A DNA stretch of 64,000 nt. It comes from Planctomycetota bacterium (GTDB lineage: Bacteria; Planctomycetota; B15-G4). The stretch spans positions 62,001 through 126,000 of the forward strand of contig JAJDEO010000069.1 in the NCBI GenBank assembly GCA_029259745.1, given 5' to 3'. Numbering within the stretch: the first letter of the stretch is position 1; each line of letters starts with the position of its first letter. The notes beneath the pieces are model-generated. The model worked only from the letters and a program-made list of their open reading frames with translations, made no database searches and was not told the origin of the DNA. A program made the position numbers and the translations under genes. This document shows, piece by piece, positions 10,586 to 19,977 of the stretch.

Positions 10586-13324
10586 CTAGGCCAGCGACCG
10601 GCGTGGGCGTAGCCACCAGAGGCTCAGCACGAGCGCCAGGATCGACAGACGCGATCCCCAGCGCCAGGACGCCGGGTCGTAGCGGAACTCGACGCGCGAA
10701 CTCCCCGCGGGAACGACAACCGCCTGCCACGAGACATTGCAATGCAGCGGGGGCTCGAAGTCGCCGCCGTTGACGGACACTTCCCAGCCGGCGGCGAGGT
10801 TCTCGGCGAAGACCAGCAGCGCCGGTCCGTCCGTCTCGACATCGATGGAAACCGCCGACGCCGCGTACTCGACGATCGTCGCCGTGCCGGTTCCGCCGAG
10901 TTCGAGTGGCGGTTCGTCGGAGCGCTCGAGCACGCCGACGCGCCGCGGATCGGAGACGGCCAGCGCGTCGACCGACTCGCGGCCGATCGACATCGTCTCC
11001 GGCAGGATGTAGACGCGCCCGAGGTTGTCGGTGTTCTCCCAGACGCGACATTCGCTCTCGTGCACGAGCACCATGCCGGGGACGTCGGAGAGATCACTCT
11101 CGGGGCCCGTCACGACGTAGCGCACGTCGATCGTGTCGAACCGCGGATTGCCGTAGTCGACGTTCTCGCGCGAGAAGGTGAACGTCGCGAAGTGGTCGGT
11201 CGTCACGCCCGCCTGGGGCAGCCACTGCCAGGTGCGGTGATAGCCGATGTTGTCGTAGCTGAGAATATGATCGACGCCCACGGCGTAGTTCGTGTCCGGC
11301 GGCAACACCGTGCCTTCGGTGAAGATGCGGAACGGACCGGGTTGCTCGGTGAGGAATGTCGTCGTCTGCGTCGGCGGATAGAGGCGGTCGGCGGCCGAGG
11401 GCGCGTTGTAGCCGTAGCCGAACGAACCGACATCGAGCGTGACGAGAGCCAGGGCGACGACGGCACCGGGCGGCCCGCGTCGCTTGGTCACGAGCCACGC
11501 GAAAACAACGAGCGAAGCGATGAGCGCGAAGAGGTCGCGCCTGGAGACGTGTCGCTGGCGGCGGATCGAGAGCGGCTGGTCGGCGAGCACTTCCGTCTGC
11601 CCGTCGCGCACCGTCTCGACGACGAGTCGGTGGCGTCCCTCTTCGGCGCGCTGCCCCGCGAACGTCACCGTGATGGGAGCGCCGCCCGTCGTCGCCTCGT
11701 GCGGCCCCGTGGGACCGATGCTGCGGCGATCGACGAGCACGCGCACCTGGTCGACCGGTTCGTCGAGATGGAACGCGATCTCGATCGGTTCGGTGCCGCC
11801 GTGCACCACGCGGTAGTCGGGCGCCACGACGCCTTCGACGATCGTGCGCCCGCCATGCGGGTCGGTTTGCAGGCCGAGCACGCTGTAGGCCAGCACGACG
11901 ACGAGCCCGAGATTCACGGCCATGCGACGCAGTCCGGCAAAGACGCCGGGCTTGCCGACGCGCTGGGCGAGTTCCTCGAGCACGATCGCCCCGCCGCAGG
12001 CCGCCATGAAGGCGACGGGTCCGAGCAGGCGCGTCGGTCCCATGTCGGCGAAGCCCGGGACCATCCGCACGACACTCTCGACGAGCGGCATCTTGTAGGC
12101 CGCGCCCCAGAGCACGAGGCTGCCCCACCCGAAGAAACGCACGAACCCGCGCCCGATGCCGAGCAGGAACCCGACCGCGAGCAGGAGCACGGGGAGCACG
12201 CCGACGTAGCCGGCGTTGAGGCCGGGGAAGTCCTGGGCGCCCGTGAACTCGCCGCCACCGACCGGCGTGCCGTAGAGCTCGGGCATCACCATCACGGCCC
12301 CCGAAACCGCCATTCCCATGCGCCGCGCGACGATGAGGGCGATCGTCGCGAACGAGATCGCCACGAGCTTCTTCAAGATGCCGCGATCGGCCGAGCCGCG
12401 CAGCATCGCGAGGACGAGCACGACGAGCGCGCCATAGACGAGGCCCGCGCCGATCGTGACACCGCTGGCGTCGCGTGCGGCCTCGAGCTTGCGCAGGTGC
12501 AGACCGTGACTGCCCGACAGCGCGTAGTCGAGGAACGGCCACCACTGGACCGCCGACATCGCCACCGCCAGCAGCACGGCGCCGATGACGAGGCTGCGCC
12601 CGTGCGGGTCCCAGAGGCGGTAGAGCGCCCAGAGGCCCGCGACGGCACCCGATACGTAGGCCGTCTCGGGATGTCCCGCCACGACGAGCAACGCAAAGCC
12701 GAACGCCAACACGACGACGCGCCGCGCCGAGCGGTCTTCCTGCAGGCGCTCAGTGGCCCAAAAGCAGAAAGGCAGCGCCATGAGCGTGTGTGAGAGGGCG
12801 TACTGCAACCACAGCACCTGATGCCCGCCGAAGCCGAACGCGACGGCCCCGAACAGCGACGCGGCCACTCCCAGACCGACTCGCCGCAGGAACAGAAACG
12901 TGAAGAAGCTCGACAGCAGCAGGACGAGCAGCCCCTGGAGCAGCGGCACGATCCGCATCGGCAACACGCCCGCCAAGGCCGTGAGCGGATGGAAGAGCGC
13001 GCTCGTCATGTTGCCGAGGAACGGCTGGCCGCCCCCGCCGCGCGTCGTCCAGAGGGCGTCGGCCTCGCCGGCGTACACGCGCGCCGCCTCGATCAAATAC
13101 GGATAGAAGATCCGCGCCTGGTCGCCGATGAAGCGATTGTGCGGCTCCTCGGCCTCCATCACGGCCGCCCACGGCAGCGAGCGCTGGAGCGTCTCGGAGG
13201 AGATGAGCACGCGGTCGCGCCCCACGGCGTCGTGCAGAAACACGAGGGTGAGGGCGAAGAGAATCCCCAGCGCCGCCCAGGCGGTGATGGTTCGCGGTGA
13301 CGGTGGTCGGCTTGAGAGGTCCAC
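10586..13324 (-). CDS. YfhO family membrane protein (putative lipid-linked sugar glycosyltransferase)
   Basis: This 912-aa polytopic protein begins with a membrane segment and a GT-C-like loop (SSETLQRSLPWAAV... ARIFYPYLIEAARVY). About a dozen hydrophobic helices follow. A large extracytoplasmic C-terminal part ends in the family-typical pattern ENLAAGWEVSVNGG ... VVVPAGSSRVEFRYDP and a last helix. YfhO proteins are thought to move sugars from polyprenyl-phosphate carriers to cell-surface polymers, as with CsbB/YfhO in Bacillus. A divergent neighbour at 13470 is a CsbB/ALG5-type GT2, which supports this. GTG at 13324 was preferred; the open frame to 13486 would overlap the neighbour's start. 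Confidence 0.85.
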   Translation of the reverse strand: MDLSSRPPSPRTITAWAALGILFALTLVFLHDAVGRDRVLISSETLQRSLPWAAVMEAEEPHNRFIGDQARIFYPYLIEAARVYAGEADALWTTRGGGGQPFLGNMTSALFHPLTALAGVLPMRIVPLLQGLLVLLLSSFFTFLFLRRVGLGVAASLFGAVAFGFGGHQVLWLQYALSHTLMALPFCFWATERLQEDRSARRVVVLAFGFALLVVAGHPETAYVSGAVAGLWALYRLWDPHGRSLVIGAVLLAVAMSAVQWWPFLDYALSGSHGLHLRKLEAARDASGVTIGAGLVYGALVVLVLAMLRGSADRGILKKLVAISFATIALIVARRMGMAVSGAVMVMPELYGTPVGGGEFTGAQDFPGLNAGYVGVLPVLLLAVGFLLGIGRGFVRFFGWGSLVLWGAAYKMPLVESVVRMVPGFADMGPTRLLGPVAFMAACGGAIVLEELAQRVGKPGVFAGLRRMAVNLGLVVVLAYSVLGLQTDPHGGRTIVEGVVAPDYRVVHGGTEPIEIAFHLDEPVDQVRVLVDRRSIGPTGPHEATTGGAPITVTFAGQRAEEGRHRLVVETVRDGQTEVLADQPLSIRRQRHVSRRDLFALIASLVVFAWLVTKRRGPPGAVVALALVTLDVGSFGYGYNAPSAADRLYPPTQTTTFLTEQPGPFRIFTEGTVLPPDTNYAVGVDHILSYDNIGYHRTWQWLPQAGVTTDHFATFTFSRENVDYGNPRFDTIDVRYVVTGPESDLSDVPGMVLVHESECRVWENTDNLGRVYILPETMSIGRESVDALAVSDPRRVGVLERSDEPPLELGGTGTATIVEYAASAVSIDVETDGPALLVFAENLAAGWEVSVNGGDFEPPLHCNVSWQAVVVPAGSSRVEFRYDPASWRWGSRLSILALVLSLWWLRPRRSLA

Positions 13325-13469
13325 GAAGAGCCCGCGGGGGTGTCGCGATGGTCGGAATGTTCTGTGCGACAGGTCTGCTAGGATCCGGCGCCCGTGTCGA
13401 GCAGCGAACGGACCCCGGACGTGCCGGGTCGAGCGCTGGGCCCTGTGTTCCCACCGAGTGCGCGCGACG

Positions 13470-14198
13470 ATGATAAGCGTCGTCATTCCCGTCTACAACG
13501 AGGCCGAGTGCGTCACGGCGCATGTCGACGTCCTCCGGCCCCTGCTCGACGAGCTCGCGCGCGGGGCTGGCTGGGAGATCATCCTCGTCGACGACGGCAG
13601 CACCGACGCCACGCCGGACGTGCTGGCTGGCCTCGCCGAGCGTCCCGAGGTGACGGCCCTCACCCACGCCGAAAACGCCGGAAAAGGTGCCGCCCTGCGC
13701 ACGGGGATCCTGGCCACACGCGGCGACGAGGTGCTGTTCTGCGACGCCGACATGTCCACGCCGCCCGAAACCCTGCGCCCCTTCATCGAGGCCCTCCGCG
13801 CCGGCGCCGACGTCGTGATCGGCAATCGCAAGAGCCGCGAGGCCCAGATCGAAGTCTGGCAACCGAAGCTCCGGACCTGGCTCGGGCTGAGATTCACCTG
13901 GCTCGCAAATCGCCTGCTTGGCCTCTCGGTGAGCGACTTCACGTGTGGATTCAAGCTCTTCAAGGGCGATGTCGCACGGACGCTCTTCGAGGCCATGGAA
14001 ACGCCCGGCTGGAGCTTCGACGCCGAGATCCTGGCCCGCGCAGCACGGGCTGACCTCACGATTCGTGAGATTCCCGTCCGATGGAGGAACGAGGCAGACA
14101 CGCGTGTGCGCGTCGCCCGTGACATCGTCCGATCACTTGCCGAGCTCATCTCCATCCGCCGTCGCCTCGGCCCACCTGGTGCCGGACCTGCTCGATGA
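13470..14198 (+). CDS. GT2 glycosyltransferase, dolichyl/polyprenyl-phosphate hexosyltransferase type
   Basis: This 242-aa cytoplasmic GT-A enzyme has VVIPVYNE at the N-terminus, DDGSTD at residues 41-46 and the metal-binding DAD at 92-94. It also has the downstream signatures IGNRKSR and DFTCGFKLFKG seen in ALG5/DPM1-type enzymes that load a sugar on polyprenyl phosphate. There is no C-terminal membrane domain. It heads a plus-strand operon with the flavoprotein, two methyltransferases and a membrane protein. It lies back to back with a YfhO protein, its likely downstream user. The ATG at 13470 begins the Rossmann strand directly. Confidence 0.88.
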   Translation: MISVVIPVYNEAECVTAHVDVLRPLLDELARGAGWEIILVDDGSTDATPDVLAGLAERPEVTALTHAENAGKGAALRTGILATRGDEVLFCDADMSTPPETLRPFIEALRAGADVVIGNRKSREAQIEVWQPKLRTWLGLRFTWLANRLLGLSVSDFTCGFKLFKGDVARTLFEAMETPGWSFDAEILARAARADLTIREIPVRWRNEADTRVRVARDIVRSLAELISIRRRLGPPGAGPAR

Positions 14199-14273
14199 TG
14201 GACACAGGCCCTGCACTTGGGATGATGTCCGGCTTGCTCCCCTGCCCTCCCCACCCAGCCGATTCGACCCTCC

Positions 14274-15689
14274 ATGAGTGAGTCCCCACGCAGCGTCACC
14301 ATCCTGGGTGGAGGCCTGGCTGGCCTTTCTGCCGCGCAGAAGTTCTGCGCTGCGGGCTGGCCCGTCACGATCCTCGAGTCGGAGCCCGAAGCCGGCGGTC
14401 TGGCGTCGTCCTTCGAGCAGGAGGGCTACACGTACGACCACGGCCCGCACCGCCTCTACAGCAACCTCGAAGAGCTCAACGACCACTTCAAGGACGTCCT
14501 CGACGGCAACTGGCACTACCGGGATCGCCTGTCGCGGATCTACATGAAGAAGAAGTTCTTCGACTATCCGCTGAAGGCCACGAACGTCCTCAAGAGCCTG
14601 CCGCCGTGGCTGCTTTTCCGGTCGTTCTTCGACTACGGCGTGGTGCGCATGCGCAACCTCGTGAGCCCGATCCCGGACGACAACTTCGAGAACTGGATCA
14701 TCAAGCGCTTCGGGCGCACGCTCTACGAGTTGTTCTTCGGCACCTACACGCGCAAGGCCTGGGGCATCCCCTGCACGCAGATCAGCTCCGACTGGGCGGC
14801 CCAGCGCATCTCGCTGCTGAACCTCTGGGACACGGTCAAGAAGACGCTCTTCAAGCCGAAGAACGTGCCGCGCACGTACGTCTCGAAGTTCCTCTACCCG
14901 AAGGACGGCGGCATCGGTTCGCTGGGTAAGGGCTACGTGCGGATGATCGAGGCAGGCGGCGGGAAGGTGATCGCCGGTGCGCCCGTCGTGCGCGTCGAGA
15001 GCGAGGGCGACAGGGTCACGGGGATCATCTACGAGAAGGACGGCGAAGAGCACCGCCAGACGTCCGACATCTACATCTCCACGATCCCGCTGACGCTCTT
15101 CGTGCCGATGTTCGGCGAGCGCGTCCCGGCCGAAGTGACGGACGCCGTCGACGGGCTCGTCCACAAGGGCATCGTCTGCGTCTACCTCAAGCTCGACCGC
15201 GAACAGCTCACGCCCGACCACTGGATCTACATCCCCGAAGAGCACATCGCCGTCCACCGCATCAGCGAGTTCACGAACTTCTCGAAGACGACCGCGCCCG
15301 AGGGCAAGACGCTCGTGTGCGCCGAGATCACGTCGACGAAGGGTGACAAGTACTGGACGATGGACGACGCCGACCTCGTCAAGCTCGCCGGCGAGAACCT
15401 CGTCACGCTCGGCCTGCTGAACGCCGACGACGTCGAGCCGGGCGGATGGGTGCGCCGCATCGACTACGCCTACCCCATCTACGACCTCACGTACCGCGAG
15501 AACCTCGGGACGATCCAGAAGTACCTCAAGGGCTTCGCAAACATGGAATCCACCGGGCGCCAGGGCCTCTTCCGCTACGGCAACATGGATCACTCGATCG
15601 CGATGGGTCACGCGGTCGCACGTCGCACACTCACGAAGCAGGGCATCGACCATTCGGCGATCGCCGCCGCCGACGAGTACTTCGGCTGA
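14274..15689 (+). CDS. FAD-dependent oxidoreductase, UDP-galactopyranose mutase / protoporphyrinogen oxidase-like
   Basis: The 471-aa protein has an N-terminal dinucleotide fold ILGGGLAGLSAA and the E-rich second strand ILESEPEAGGLASS. It then has a YDHGPHRLYS motif like that in UDP-galactopyranose mutases and related NAD(P)-binding amine oxidoreductases found in polysaccharide clusters. The C-terminal YPIYDLTYRENL and MDHSIAMGHAVAR segments form the second half of the flavin site. Function in sugar ring rearrangement or sugar oxidation is inferred from neighbours (GT2 upstream, methyltransferases downstream); the exact reaction is not determined. It starts 75 nt after the GT2 gene and ends 6 nt before the next gene. 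Confidence 0.82.
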   Translation: MSESPRSVTILGGGLAGLSAAQKFCAAGWPVTILESEPEAGGLASSFEQEGYTYDHGPHRLYSNLEELNDHFKDVLDGNWHYRDRLSRIYMKKKFFDYPLKATNVLKSLPPWLLFRSFFDYGVVRMRNLVSPIPDDNFENWIIKRFGRTLYELFFGTYTRKAWGIPCTQISSDWAAQRISLLNLWDTVKKTLFKPKNVPRTYVSKFLYPKDGGIGSLGKGYVRMIEAGGGKVIAGAPVVRVESEGDRVTGIIYEKDGEEHRQTSDIYISTIPLTLFVPMFGERVPAEVTDAVDGLVHKGIVCVYLKLDREQLTPDHWIYIPEEHIAVHRISEFTNFSKTTAPEGKTLVCAEITSTKGDKYWTMDDADLVKLAGENLVTLGLLNADDVEPGGWVRRIDYAYPIYDLTYRENLGTIQKYLKGFANMESTGRQGLFRYGNMDHSIAMGHAVARRTLTKQGIDHSAIAAADEYFG

Positions 15690-15695
15690 TCTGAC

Positions 15696-16622
15696 GTGTC
15701 CGACGCCGGCCAGGTCCCCGAGGAAAGCACACGCGACCTGCTCGCGGGGAGCCGCGACGTCGAGTGCTTCCTCTGCGGACGGCGCGACGAGGACGTCAAG
15801 TTCTACGACCCGCCGTTCCGCGTCGTGCGCTGCAAGCACTGCGGCATGACGTACGTGAACCCGCGGCTGTCGTCCGAGCGACTGCACGAGATGTACCAGG
15901 AGGAATACTGGGCCTCCGACCGCGCCAAGGAGTTCGGCTACGCGAGCTACCTCGCCGAGCGCGAGAACTACGAACGCACGTACCGGCGGCGCTCGACGAC
16001 GATCGATCGCTACCGCAGCGAGCCCGGGCGCGTGCTCGATGTCGGCTGCGCGGCCGGGTTCTTCTTGTCGGTCATGAAGGCGAAGGGCTGGCAGACGTCG
16101 GGCGTCGAGATCAGCAAGCCGATGGTCGACTACGCGCGCGAGACGCTCGGCCTCGACGACGTGCGCCACGGCGACCTCACCACGCTCGACATCGACGAGG
16201 GCGGTTACGACGTCGTCACGATGTGGGACGTCATCGAACACCTCGAGGATCCACGCGCGCATCTCGAAGCCGCACGACGAGGCCTGCGTGACGACGGGCT
16301 GCTGGTGCTCGAGACACAGGACGTCTCGAGTCGCTTCGCGCGCCTGATGCGCCGCAAGTGGCAGCACTACAAGCACGAGGAGCACCTCTATCACTTCGAG
16401 CCCGCCACACTGGGCCGACTGCTCGACGAGATGGGCTTCGACGTCCTGGAGAACACGCCGCGTCACGGCGGCAAGTACGTCTCGCTGAACTTCGTCGTCG
16501 AGCGTGTGGGGCGCATCCATCCGATCATGACGACGCTCGCCTCGCCACTGCGACTGCTCGGCAACCGAGCTCTGTACATCAACCTGCAAGACGAGATGAT
16601 CGTCGTCGCGAAGAAACGCTGA
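15696..16622 (+). CDS. class I SAM-dependent methyltransferase with N-terminal zinc-ribbon-like motif
   Basis: This 308-aa protein starts at a GTG. Residues 24-49 carry two CxxC pairs (ECFLC and RCKHC), a probable zinc site. The Rossmann methyltransferase core follows: motif I VLDVGCAAGFF, then DVVTMWDVIEHLEDP and a GLLVLETQD strand. This arrangement is common in methyltransferases of polysaccharide and lipopolysaccharide clusters that cap or decorate sugars. It lies between the flavoprotein and another methyltransferase with gaps of only 6 and 3 nt, so it belongs to one operon. The acceptor is unknown. Confidence 0.88.
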   Translation: MSDAGQVPEESTRDLLAGSRDVECFLCGRRDEDVKFYDPPFRVVRCKHCGMTYVNPRLSSERLHEMYQEEYWASDRAKEFGYASYLAERENYERTYRRRSTTIDRYRSEPGRVLDVGCAAGFFLSVMKAKGWQTSGVEISKPMVDYARETLGLDDVRHGDLTTLDIDEGGYDVVTMWDVIEHLEDPRAHLEAARRGLRDDGLLVLETQDVSSRFARLMRRKWQHYKHEEHLYHFEPATLGRLLDEMGFDVLENTPRHGGKYVSLNFVVERVGRIHPIMTTLASPLRLLGNRALYINLQDEMIVVAKKR

Positions 16623-16625
16623 CGG

Positions 16626-17450
16626 ATGGAACGGAAAGCGTTCGAACAGTTCGTCAAGTTCGAACAGGACCACTGGTGGTTCCAGGGGCGCCGCGGACTC
16701 TACATCCCGCTGCTTGCGCAGGTACTCGAGCGCGACGGGGCGCTGCCGTCAGGAACGGCCGACCGCGCGATGCGCGGGCAGCTCGACCAGACACCGCCGA
16801 AGTCCGACTTGCAGGTGATGGACGTCGGCTGCGGCGTGGGGTCGTTCATCGGCCTGCTGAAGCCCTTCGGGACCGTGCGCGGCTGCGAGCTCGACCTCGA
16901 CGCCGCCGCACACTGCCACGTGCGCGGCTACCCGAACACGAGCGTCGCCCTGTCCAACCAGCTCCCCGTCCCCACCGAGAGCCACGATTTACTCACGCTC
17001 TGGGACGTGCTCGAACACACGCCCGACGACCGCGCCGTGCTCGCCGAGTTGCACCGCACGCTGCGTCCCGGCGGGCACGTCGCCATGTCCGTTCCGGCCT
17101 ATCAGTTCCTTTTCGCGAACAACGATCGCATCGCGCACCACCACCGCCGCTACACGCGCGGTGACCTCGTCGCGAAGCTGCGCGAAGCCGGGTTCGAGGT
17201 GCGCAAGGCGACTTACGTGAACGTCGTGCTGGGCCTGGCGATCATCCCGGCCGTGCTGGCGATCAAGCTCAAGGAGCGCCTGCGTCCGCGGGAGAACGAC
17301 GAGACGACGAACCTCTCGTGGGCGCTGCCGCGGCGCATCAACCGCGTGCTCGCGAAGATCTTCGCCGGCGAGCGTCACGTGCTGCGACACGTCTCGGCGC
17401 CGTTCGGGCACTCGCTCTTCGTCGTCGCACGCAAGCCGCGCGGAGCCTGA
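16626..17450 (+). CDS. class I SAM-dependent methyltransferase
   Basis: The 274-aa protein opens with an FxxFVKFEQDHWWFQGRR segment typical of a group of cluster-encoded methyltransferases. Motif I is VMDVGCGVGSFIGLL, followed by LLTLWDVLEHTPDD and a GGHVAMSVPA strand. An AHHHRRYTRGDL motif and a hydrophobic C-terminal stretch (VVLGLAIIPAVLAIKL) suggest contact with the membrane or a lipid-linked acceptor. It directly follows the other methyltransferase, and the two may act on the same glycan. The acceptor is unknown. Confidence 0.86.
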   Translation: MERKAFEQFVKFEQDHWWFQGRRGLYIPLLAQVLERDGALPSGTADRAMRGQLDQTPPKSDLQVMDVGCGVGSFIGLLKPFGTVRGCELDLDAAAHCHVRGYPNTSVALSNQLPVPTESHDLLTLWDVLEHTPDDRAVLAELHRTLRPGGHVAMSVPAYQFLFANNDRIAHHHRRYTRGDLVAKLREAGFEVRKATYVNVVLGLAIIPAVLAIKLKERLRPRENDETTNLSWALPRRINRVLAKIFAGERHVLRHVSAPFGHSLFVVARKPRGA

Positions 17451-17454
17451 CGTC

Positions 17455-18372
17455 GTGTCGCCCGAGGCCCTCACGCTCGCCGCCGTACTCGGACTGCTCG
17501 CCGCCGTCGCCGCGCGCCTCTGCGGCGGAACGACCGTGCACGTCGCCTGGGCCTGTCTGCTCATCGTCGCCAATGTCCTCGCGGCCCAGACGGTGCTCGA
17601 CCGCCTCCCGCCGACCGACGAGCTCACCGAAGCGACACGCCCGGCCGGGCCGTGGAGCGCCGGACACGCGGCCTGGTTGCTGTCGCCGACAGTCTTCGAG
17701 CCCCTGCCGGAGCAGGTCGACATCGTCGACTCCGTGACCGGCATCGGGCAGCTGCCGGCCGCCGTTTTGCTCGATGCCCGCGGCGCGACACCGATCAGCG
17801 GTCACGTGCCCTGGCTCGGTTGGACTGCCCTGTGGCTCGCGCTGATCGGCCTCGCGGCGCCCGGCGCGACGTCGGGCATCTGGCTGACGCGCCTCGGTGT
17901 CCTCGTGGCGCTCGGCGCGAGCACGCTGCCGAGCGCTGCGCCCTATGCGCAGGGAGTTGCCGTCGCGCTGCTCGCCGGTCTGGCCGGACGCGGCCTCGCG
18001 TGGCTCGATGCGCGCGGGGACGAAGCCTTCGGAGCGGCTGTCCCGATGACCGTTGCGGGGCTGGCCGTCGCGCTGGGGGGCGCCGCGATTGCCGCTGCCA
18101 CGTGGGGTGGCATCGCCACGGATGCGCGCGTCGTCGACATCGTCGTGCGCGGGTCCGAGAACGGCGAACTCATCGCCCGCCAGCCGCTGCTCGTCGCCAC
18201 GGCGGCCGAACAGATGCGACGCGTACTCGACATCGCGGCCGTCATCGGCGCCCTCTCGATGAGCGTGATCCTCTGGCATCTCAAGAGCCGCAGCTGGCTC
18301 AGCCGCACGGCCGTCGTGCTCGCATCACTGGCAGAGCTCGTCGGCGCCGTCTACGCCTTCCGCACGCTCTGA
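17455..18372 (+). CDS. polytopic membrane protein, unknown function
   Basis: The 305-aa product starts at a GTG, 4 nt after the methyltransferase gene. It shows several hydrophobic helices (N-terminal LAAVLGLLAAVAARL, then WLGWTALWLALIGLAA, AVALLAGLAGRGL, AVALGGAAIAAATW and a C-terminal pair). There is an extracytoplasmic loop of about 60 residues after the second helix. No family motif is recognised. As last gene of the operon it may serve in transport or modification of the glycan intermediate. It converges with the next gene across a 39-bp gap. Confidence 0.6.
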   Translation: MSPEALTLAAVLGLLAAVAARLCGGTTVHVAWACLLIVANVLAAQTVLDRLPPTDELTEATRPAGPWSAGHAAWLLSPTVFEPLPEQVDIVDSVTGIGQLPAAVLLDARGATPISGHVPWLGWTALWLALIGLAAPGATSGIWLTRLGVLVALGASTLPSAAPYAQGVAVALLAGLAGRGLAWLDARGDEAFGAAVPMTVAGLAVALGGAAIAAATWGGIATDARVVDIVVRGSENGELIARQPLLVATAAEQMRRVLDIAAVIGALSMSVILWHLKSRSWLSRTAVVLASLAELVGAVYAFRTL

Positions 18373-18411
18373 CGTCGCGCGCTTGCGGCGAGCCCGCGCC
18401 GCGTGCCGCGG

Positions 18412-19065
18412 TCAGGAGCTCGCCTGGCCCGCACCCGCCACAGTGAGCAGACGAGCCTCGGCGAAGGCCAACGCGGCTCCGGCCCAGAGCAACGCGTGCA
18501 CCAGCGCGAGTAGATCACCGCTGCCCCCGAGGCTCGGCAGGAGCCAGCCGACCGGTGCACTCGCGCCGTCGATCAACCACGGACGCAGGTGCCCCGCCAC
18601 GATGAGACACCACAGCGCGGGGACGAGTCGTGCGCGATCGAACCACGCACCGAAGAGCAGCCCAGCCGACGCAAGCACGAAGATCTCTACGGCAAGCCCG
18701 AGCGGCTCGGGCGGGAAGACCACGCCACCGGCCCACGACGCCACGAGCACGATCGGCCACGTGGCGAGCGACAGGCCGAGCGCTCGCAGGACCAGCAACG
18801 GGCGGCCTCCGCGCACGAGCCTCAGCATGAGCAACCCGCCGCGCGCGTCGCGCCCCACTTCGAGCGGCTCGGCGAGCGACAGCGCCAACGCCGCAGCGAA
18901 CAGCAGCGACCCGCGACGCACTTCGTCGACGAAGCCCTCTTGGCCACCGAGAACGGAGCGCGCCAGCATCACGCCCAAGAACGTCAGCGCAGCCGCGGCA
19001 AACGCCACGGGCACGACGGCGGGCGACATCAGCGTGCGCCGCAACATGGAACGGATGACGTACAT
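18412..19065 (-). CDS. small polytopic membrane protein, unknown function
   Basis: The 217-aa product has about six hydrophobic segments, beginning with SPAVVPVAFAAAALTFLGVML. The layout resembles ABC-2 type permease subunits, but no ATPase gene is adjacent and no diagnostic motif is visible, so it is left unnamed. It lies 52 bp downstream of signal peptidase I and may share its transcript. Confidence 0.55.
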   Translation of the reverse strand: MYVIRSMLRRTLMSPAVVPVAFAAAALTFLGVMLARSVLGGQEGFVDEVRRGSLLFAAALALSLAEPLEVGRDARGGLLMLRLVRGGRPLLVLRALGLSLATWPIVLVASWAGGVVFPPEPLGLAVEIFVLASAGLLFGAWFDRARLVPALWCLIVAGHLRPWLIDGASAPVGWLLPSLGGSGDLLALVHALLWAGAALAFAEARLLTVAGAGQASS

Positions 19066-19117
19066 CGGTGCGCATTGTCACCGCTGGATCGGCAACTGCA
19101 AGGCGGCAGCGCGGCGC

Positions 19118-19651
19118 TCAGCCGTCCTCGGCGAGCGCCGGCAAGGATGGCAGCGGCCCGACGTCGGCACCCGCCACGCACATCAGGACCTTCCCGATGA
19201 ACTGCGAGGTCGCGACAGGACCGAAATCGCGACTGTCGACGGACACGCGCCGGTGATCGCCCAGGATGAAGTACTCGTCCTCGCCGAGCTGATATTGCGG
19301 GAACGTGTCGTCCCAGTCGAGGTAGTCCGGGATCGCTTCGTCGATGAGGACGTCGTTGAGCAGCACCGATCCGTTGTCCATCCCGATACGATCCCCCGGA
19401 CAGGCGACCACGCGTTTGACGAGCACCTCGTCGTCGACCTCCACGATCACGGTGTCACCGCGCATGACGGGATGGATGAACCAGTCGATCTCACTCACGA
19501 GGATCCGGTCGCCATCCTGGAGCGTCTCGCGCATCGACTCGCCCGCCACGCGGTAGGTCGTGAACAACGTCACACGGGCGGCCGCGAGAGCCATGACCGT
19601 AAAAAGCAGCACACGCGTGAGCACGTGGATGAGACGTCCGTTGAAGGGCAT
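19118..19651 (-). CDS. lepB: signal peptidase I
   Basis: This 177-aa inner-membrane serine protease removes signal peptides from exported proteins. It has one N-terminal anchor (residues about 8-28). The catalytic Ser39 lies in GESMRETL and the general base Lys79 in VLVKRVVACPGD. The box E region is ILGDHRRVSVDSRDFGPV. The length is at the short end, like Gram-positive or accessory SipS-type enzymes rather than the larger E. coli LepB. An additional signal peptidase elsewhere in the genome is possible. Confidence 0.92.
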   Translation of the reverse strand: MPFNGRLIHVLTRVLLFTVMALAAARVTLFTTYRVAGESMRETLQDGDRILVSEIDWFIHPVMRGDTVIVEVDDEVLVKRVVACPGDRIGMDNGSVLLNDVLIDEAIPDYLDWDDTFPQYQLGEDEYFILGDHRRVSVDSRDFGPVATSQFIGKVLMCVAGADVGPLPSLPALAEDG

Positions 19652-19977
19652 CGGTCGACCTGGGTGAGAGGGAGAGCCCCCGGCTCATCGTCGATTCTGT
19701 ATCGCGACATTGAGTCGGATTCGTGCCCGTGCAGCCGGAGGGAGGCACAAATGGGCGTCGGAAGGGGGAATGCGGCGCGTGTGTTCGTTCTGGGGCCGGC
19801 CGCTGAGTCGAGAACGGGACGCCAGCGCCGCCGGCGCGTGGCCCGATTCGACGTGGGCTGACGAGGCGCGACGAAGGGCCTGGCGGAGACCGTCGCGGGT
19901 GACCGACGGCGTGGACGCTGCCCGAGATGCTCGGGCGAGCGTTGAAGTCCACTCCAAGGGCCGCGACACTCGTGCCG
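19652..19977. other. divergent intergenic region between lepB and the second YfhO-type gene
   Basis: The 326 bases lie between divergent starts. A slightly AT-richer patch around 19690-19725 is the likeliest promoter zone, but no confident -35/-10 hexamers are visible. In-frame ATG codons at 19927 and 19978 compete as the start of the downstream gene. Confidence 0.35.

Noticed and set aside
10742..12793. 683-codon open frame on the plus strand
   Set aside because: It is antisense to the YfhO-type gene, composition is that of a shadow frame, and no start signal or domain is visible.
14133..16673. 846-codon open frame on the minus strand
   Set aside because: It lies exactly opposite the flavoprotein and methyltransferase genes, is rich in Arg/Val/Asp/Glu typical of antisense reading in GC-rich DNA, and has no recognisable motif.
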